From Clostridiales bacterium UBA4080 (GTDB taxonomy: Bacteria > Bacillota > Clostridia > Lachnospirales > Vallitaleaceae), in assembly GCA_002381865.1 (NCBI GenBank), contig DFYO01000055.1, positions 1 to 64,000 on the forward strand: a DNA stretch of 64,000 nucleotides, given 5' to 3'. Of the stretch, positions 60,257 to 64,000 are shown one piece after another. Both the position numbers and the translations under genes were made by a program. The notes under the pieces were generated by a model. The model saw only the letters and a list, made by a program, of their open reading frames with translations, was not told the DNA's origin and made no database searches. How positions within the stretch are numbered: the stretch's first letter is position 1; the number at the start of each line of letters is the position of its first letter.

Positions 60257-62842
60257 TTAATTTACTTTTGAAATAACACAATGAACCTTTCCATTTTTTT
60301 CAAGCCATAATAGCTTATTATTTGATTTCAATGGTTGTCCTACCATATAAATTGGTTCTTCTGGCATATCTTCATCAGTTAAGGGATGATTATACCACTG
60401 CCTTGAAATTATATTTTGATTTTTATACAAGGTAAATTGTTGCTCATCATACAAAAAATAACTCCCTGGCTCATCTGTCAACTGTATTTTTTGATAGTCT
60501 GCATATTCCTTAACCCTCTGTGCCAGTGGAATAACCTTAAATGTGAAGCTTTTACTGTCAAAAAGATAAGAAAAAACATCATCTTGGCTATACAAATAAA
60601 ACGCAACCTGATCGCCAATCTTATTATAATAGGATTTATTATTTGTCATTGTATGCTGGTATGTTTTATTATAGCTTATCTTGTTTTTTTCTGTCAGAAA
60701 ATAATTATATTGTTCAATCTTTTCTTTTCCAAAAACAATTAATCCGTTCTTATCGTAATAAATTAGCTCTGCATCGGCAATATTGAATTTTGTGTTTTGT
60801 TTTTCCCATCTTTCATATTGATATTGATAAATAATATTATTCTTAATAAGTGCACACTGGTCACCAGCAATTAGCTGATAATAATTATTGCTGTTGGTGT
60901 CAAGCTTATGATATCCATAATCCATATCATAAATAATCTGCCAATTATTAATTGTATAAAGAACTGTTCTGTCGTTTATTTCAATATTGGTATGTTCCAC
61001 CTTCATTCTTTCTGGGATTTTGTATTCATAATGTACATATCCCGTTTGAAGATCTATTATAGAAAAGCCGGTATTTTTAACCTTAGTAAATACAGCCTGC
61101 CCATTTTTCCATACCTTAAAGCTCACATAATGACTATCATAATCCTTTTGCCATTTAACCTTTCCGTCCTCAGTAGAAATAGCAATTAATCTGGTTTTTC
61201 CTTTATCATCATTAACAACAACATATGCTGTCGTTTTGTCGAAGGTCTGAAGTAATGTATTTGCAAAAAGCCTTTCACCTTCCTTAATATAGTTTTGTTC
61301 CCAGCCCTTAGTAATATTAATATTATGTATTGGCGCTACAACAGTAGAACCCAGCGGGACAAACGCGAAACAAGTAATTATTGCTACTATTATCATTAGC
61401 CTTGGTCTATCTTTCCAATACCCATGAACAATATGCGACCACTCATTGCTTTCCTCTGTAAATAATTTGTAAGAAATCAATCCTGCTCCAACTGTAAGAA
61501 TAATAGCAAAAACAAAAAGCATTATGCTGATAAATATTCTATTGTTTTCCAATACATACGGAGGAATCATTAATAATATCGGATACATTACCGCCATAAA
61601 AAACAACTGTGCAATACCAATAACAGGCAGTATTGAATAATAGTGCTTATCATTGTGTGCCTCCCCTGTTACCATATGCAATATATATGCAAGCGCTGCC
61701 TGAATTATAAAAATACATAAAAAGAACAAGAATTTATTGGCTCCAAGCGCCAAAGACATTTTATGATAAATAGATATAACCTCTGTTGTTCTTGAAAAAT
61801 AATTGCTATTAGCCATTACAGTATAAAATGGCAGAACAGTCATAATACTCATTAACGGTATAAAGCTAATTCTTATATATCTTGAAACCTTAACAAAGGA
61901 TCTTGCAATACCTTCCGTAAACCAAAATGACGCAATTGCAAGTGTAAAGAAAAACGCAACCCTAGTCCCTTGAGAATAAACACTTGTAAATATTGGCAAA
62001 GGGCTTATTTGTGAGGTCCACAATATCAATATTGTAGAAGCATAGGCTGTCAGAAAATATGCGTTGATTTTTACGATTAATGAGCCGTAGTTCATTGAAG
62101 AACCTAGGTATAGCTTGTCATCACTATCCGATTTTCTTATGATACCAAACTGCTTAATAAAAACCCTGTGTATAATAACTGTAAAATCATAAATAACCAG
62201 TAGCTTTGACATTATTGCTTGTGAAAAGCTTAAAAGCAGTACAATTGGAAAAGAAACCCTTGTAGCAAGTATTCTAAGCTTATCTGTTTTAACAAAATTC
62301 ACAGCATTATACAAAATTAATAAACCCGGTAATAATATCAAAAGGGCATTATAGGAACCCTCAAGTAGAATATTCATTTCTTCATTGTTTGAATAAATAT
62401 ATCTTAGTTCTCCCCAAAACGTACTTTGGAAAAAATATAAAACCACGGACATTCCCAATACAAAAAGTCCATTTGCAAGTGTTACAGCTCTCTTTTCGGC
62501 TTTAACTAAATATTTTTCTGTTTCAAGCGCTTTTGAAGTTAAATTTCTAGCCATTGTAAATAAAATAAATAAATGTGCAAGATAAAGAGCATGTGAAACA
62601 CCTGGCATGCTTATTATATCACTAACTATTTTAAAAGAAAAATTGTTGCCGACAATTACTAGCAATATATCTGCAATACACCATATAAATATTATTAGTT
62701 TAGCAGCAAAAATACTTTTTTTGTGGAATATAAGCTTTGGTTTTTTTACTAATATAGCTTGAATACGTTCTGTTTTTAATGTGTACAATGCAACAAACCA
62801 AAATATCGAAATAAGCATTGCATCTAATGTAAGTTTAATCAT
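60257..62842 (-). CDS. Uncharacterised multi-pass membrane protein with PQQ-like beta-propeller domain
   Basis: An 861-residue protein I do not recognise. Residues 1-502 contain about 13 hydrophobic helices (for example DAMLISIFWFVALY, FLFFLCIFIIQAALAYIL and RLMIIVAIITCFAFVPLGS). From about 505 on, a soluble part of some 350 residues has PQQ-like propeller repeats: LIAISTEDGKVKWQKDYDSH and FSIIDLQTGYVHYEYKI, with many Tyr and Asn residues. By topology the propeller probably lies outside the membrane. It sits in one orientation between dut (14 bp) and ftsK (19 bp) with a good ribosome site. A sensor, wall-linked assembly or transport role are all possible; none is shown. Confidence 0.75.
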   Translation of the reverse strand: MIKLTLDAMLISIFWFVALYTLKTERIQAILVKKPKLIFHKKSIFAAKLIIFIWCIADILLVIVGNNFSFKIVSDIISMPGVSHALYLAHLFILFTMARNLTSKALETEKYLVKAEKRAVTLANGLFVLGMSVVLYFFQSTFWGELRYIYSNNEEMNILLEGSYNALLILLPGLLILYNAVNFVKTDKLRILATRVSFPIVLLLSFSQAIMSKLLVIYDFTVIIHRVFIKQFGIIRKSDSDDKLYLGSSMNYGSLIVKINAYFLTAYASTILILWTSQISPLPIFTSVYSQGTRVAFFFTLAIASFWFTEGIARSFVKVSRYIRISFIPLMSIMTVLPFYTVMANSNYFSRTTEVISIYHKMSLALGANKFLFFLCIFIIQAALAYILHMVTGEAHNDKHYYSILPVIGIAQLFFMAVMYPILLMIPPYVLENNRIFISIMLFVFAIILTVGAGLISYKLFTEESNEWSHIVHGYWKDRPRLMIIVAIITCFAFVPLGSTVVAPIHNINITKGWEQNYIKEGERLFANTLLQTFDKTTAYVVVNDDKGKTRLIAISTEDGKVKWQKDYDSHYVSFKVWKNGQAVFTKVKNTGFSIIDLQTGYVHYEYKIPERMKVEHTNIEINDRTVLYTINNWQIIYDMDYGYHKLDTNSNNYYQLIAGDQCALIKNNIIYQYQYERWEKQNTKFNIADAELIYYDKNGLIVFGKEKIEQYNYFLTEKNKISYNKTYQHTMTNNKSYYNKIGDQVAFYLYSQDDVFSYLFDSKSFTFKVIPLAQRVKEYADYQKIQLTDEPGSYFLYDEQQFTLYKNQNIISRQWYNHPLTDEDMPEEPIYMVGQPLKSNNKLLWLEKNGKVHCVISKVN

Positions 62843-62856
62843 TGTTGTTCTCCTTG

Positions 62857-63306
62857 CTATTTACCTGTATGACCAAAGCCACCAGCTCCTCTTTGACTAT
62901 CCTCAAGCTCATCAACTGCTTCCCATCGAATTTGCTCTATTTTATTAAGCACCATTTGTGCAATACGTTCTCCTCTGTTAACTACAAAATCTTCTGTCCC
63001 TAGATTTATCATAATAACCTTGATTTCGCCTCTATAATCTGCATCAATAGTACCTGGCGTGTTAACAAGGGTAATGCCATGCTTAAGCGCAAGCCCGCTG
63101 CGTGGTCTTATTTGTGCCTCATAGCCGCTAGGCAGGGCTATTTTTATTCCTGTAGAAATCAGCTGGATTTCATTCTTCTTAACAATTATCGGTTCTTCTA
63201 CACATGCAAACAAGTCCATTCCTGCTGCTTGTTCACTCATATATTTTGGCAGTGGCAAATCAAGTCCTTCTTTAGTTTTTTCTACAAAAACCTTTATATG
63301 CTCCAT
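62857..63306 (-). CDS. dut: dUTP diphosphatase
   Basis: A 149-residue trimeric dUTPase that keeps uracil out of DNA and supplies dUMP. The five motifs are visible: AAGMDLFA, IRPRSGLALKHG, NTPGTIDADYRGEIKV (catalytic Asp), RGERIAQMVLNKI and the C-terminal RGAGGFGHTGK. AAGGGAG precedes the ATG. It has its own promoter and leads a unit with the 861-residue gene and ftsK. Confidence 0.97.
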   Translation of the reverse strand: MEHIKVFVEKTKEGLDLPLPKYMSEQAAGMDLFACVEEPIIVKKNEIQLISTGIKIALPSGYEAQIRPRSGLALKHGITLVNTPGTIDADYRGEIKVIMINLGTEDFVVNRGERIAQMVLNKIEQIRWEAVDELEDSQRGAGGFGHTGK

Positions 63307-63364
63307 GTTTAATCCGCTCCCTTTAATTAGTTTCTTTAATAAGCTATTCTATTATTCTTTTTTT

Positions 63365-63393
63365 ATTAAACTCTTTTTTCAGTTTATTGTCAA
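63365..63393 (-). promoter_or_regulatory. Promoter of dut
   Basis: -35 TTGACA (63388-63393) and -10 TTTAAT (63365-63370), 17 bp apart, about 60 bp before dut. Confidence 0.7.
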
Positions 63394-63432
63394 GCGCTCG
63401 AAAGTAGCTTGGACAATTTGTCTCTATATAAC

Positions 63433-63466
63433 AATGATGCAAATGTCATCTGACAGTTGCATCACT
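63433..63466 (-). terminator. Hairpin after pnp (probable terminator)
   Basis: On the minus strand GATGCAA and TTGCATC, with inner TGTC/GACA, form a stem of about 11 bp followed by ATTGTTATAT. The U-run is broken, so its strength is unsure. It lies about 25 bp past pnp. Confidence 0.55.
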
Positions 63467-63489
63467 TGTTTTATCTTTGAATATATTAC

Positions 63490-64000
63490 CTATGCTTCCT
63501 GTTCAAGTACAGCCTTTCTTGAAAGATTAATTCGACCTTGCTGGTCAATTTCCATTACTTTAACAAGAATTTCGTCTCCGATGCTAACTACATCTTCAAC
63601 TTTATTAACTCTTTCTTTATCTAGCTTTGATATATGTACTAATCCATCTTTACCTGGCACAAGCTCAACAAAAGCTCCAAAGGTTGTAATTCTTACCACC
63701 TTACCTGAATAGATTGCACCAACCTCAACTCCGTTAGCAATAGTAGTTATGATTTTGATTGCTTCATTAACCTTGTCAGTGTTTTCGCTACAGATAAATA
63801 CCCTTCCGTCATCCTCAATATCAATTTTAACTCCTGTGTCTTCAATGATTCTGTTGATTACCTTTCCTCTTGCTCCAATAACCTCACTGATTTTTTCAGG
63901 ATTAATATTAATTTGAATAATTTTAGGTGCATATGGTGAAAGCTCAGTTCTAGGCTTATCAATAGCCTTTAGCATTACTTCATCTAAGATGTATGTTCTA
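63490..64000 (-). CDS. pnp: Polyribonucleotide nucleotidyltransferase, C-terminal part (runs off the window)
   Basis: This is the last about 170 codons of PNPase, a 3'-5' phosphorolytic exoribonuclease. The KH domain (INPEKISEVIGARGKVINRI with IEDTGVKIDIEDDG) and the S1 RNA-binding domain (YSGKVVRITTFGAFVELVPG, GLVHISKLDKERV) are visible. Upstream residues RTYILDEVMLKAIDKPRTEL match the end of the catalytic core and the frame stays open to base 64000. It ends with LSRKAVLEQEA, without a long acidic tail. Confidence 0.95.
   Translation of the reverse strand, partial: RTYILDEVMLKAIDKPRTELSPYAPKIIQININPEKISEVIGARGKVINRIIEDTGVKIDIEDDGRVFICSENTDKVNEAIKIITTIANGVEVGAIYSGKVVRITTFGAFVELVPGKDGLVHISKLDKERVNKVEDVVSIGDEILVKVMEIDQQGRINLSRKAVLEQEA

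Noticed and set aside
1..64000. CRISPR array, insertion sequence, prophage or defence island
   Set aside because: No spaced direct repeats, transposase, integrase, phage structural or restriction genes were seen; nearly all genes are core functions.

Overview
The window is a 64 kb piece of an AT-rich chromosome from a Gram-positive, low-GC member of the Clostridia. I infer a Lachnospirales-like anaerobe; the exact taxon cannot be read from the sequence. The inference rests on the gene set and order: the yicC-remA-gmk-rpoZ and priA-def-fmt-rsmB-rlmN-prpC-prkC-rsgA-rpe-thiN blocks, a PASTA-domain kinase, the SigI/RsgI pair, an FtsK/SpoIIIE translocase, a SpoVB-like flippase and a clostridial-style AlaS. 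All but three genes lie on the minus strand. The plus-strand genes are tRNA-Leu (2685-2767), a small ACT-like protein (22674-22919) and a Dabb-domain protein (51473-51766). I see no insertion sequence, prophage, CRISPR array or defence island. Almost every gene is a housekeeping gene.

Layout along the minus strand, from high to low coordinates. The 63.5-64.0 kb end holds the 3' part of pnp. From 63.3 to 51.9 kb come dut, an 861-residue membrane/beta-propeller orphan, ftsK/spoIIIE, fhs and folD (one-carbon folate), rimO, pgsA and cinA. From 51.3 to 49.3 kb the yicC-remA-gmk-rpoZ unit has a near-consensus promoter and a strong terminator. From 49.2 to 38.2 kb lie priA to thiN (replication restart, N-terminal formyl handling, rRNA methylation, Ser/Thr phosphorylation, ribosome maturation, thiamine). 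From 38.1 to 29.5 kb are miaB, mutS, mutL, miaA, hfq and a PLP lyase-family gene. From 29.3 to 27.5 kb is sigI-rsgI. alaS and a CapA-like lipoprotein follow.

From 22.4 to 16.5 kb lie rpsU, yqeY, phoH, ybeY, dgkA, a DUF3048 lipoprotein, cdd and a SpoVB-like flippase. From 16.3 to 10.0 kb are two flavoproteins, proB, a DUF896 gene, 5-formyl-THF cyclo-ligase and ruvAB. From 9.9 to 3.5 kb are a winged-helix regulator, zapA, a U32 peptidase-family gene and a 947-residue protein joining a SEDS glycosyltransferase to a class B penicillin-binding transpeptidase. The low end holds a NUDIX gene, tRNA-Leu, an ECF sigma/anti-sigma pair and the 5' part of polA.

The most notable item is the single-chain SEDS-PBP fusion at 3461-6304, downstream of zapA. 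Next are the 861-residue orphan between dut and ftsK, a structured alaS leader without T-box signatures, palindromic sites at the transcription starts of the winged-helix regulator and of the ACT-like gene, and a tandem-repeat-encoded disordered tail in RsgI. Several reading frames need start correction (folD, fmt, rpsU, ECF sigma, anti-sigma, rimO, rsmB, capA, DUF3048). Several genes use TTG or GTG starts. I found no convincing wholly new multi-gene system.
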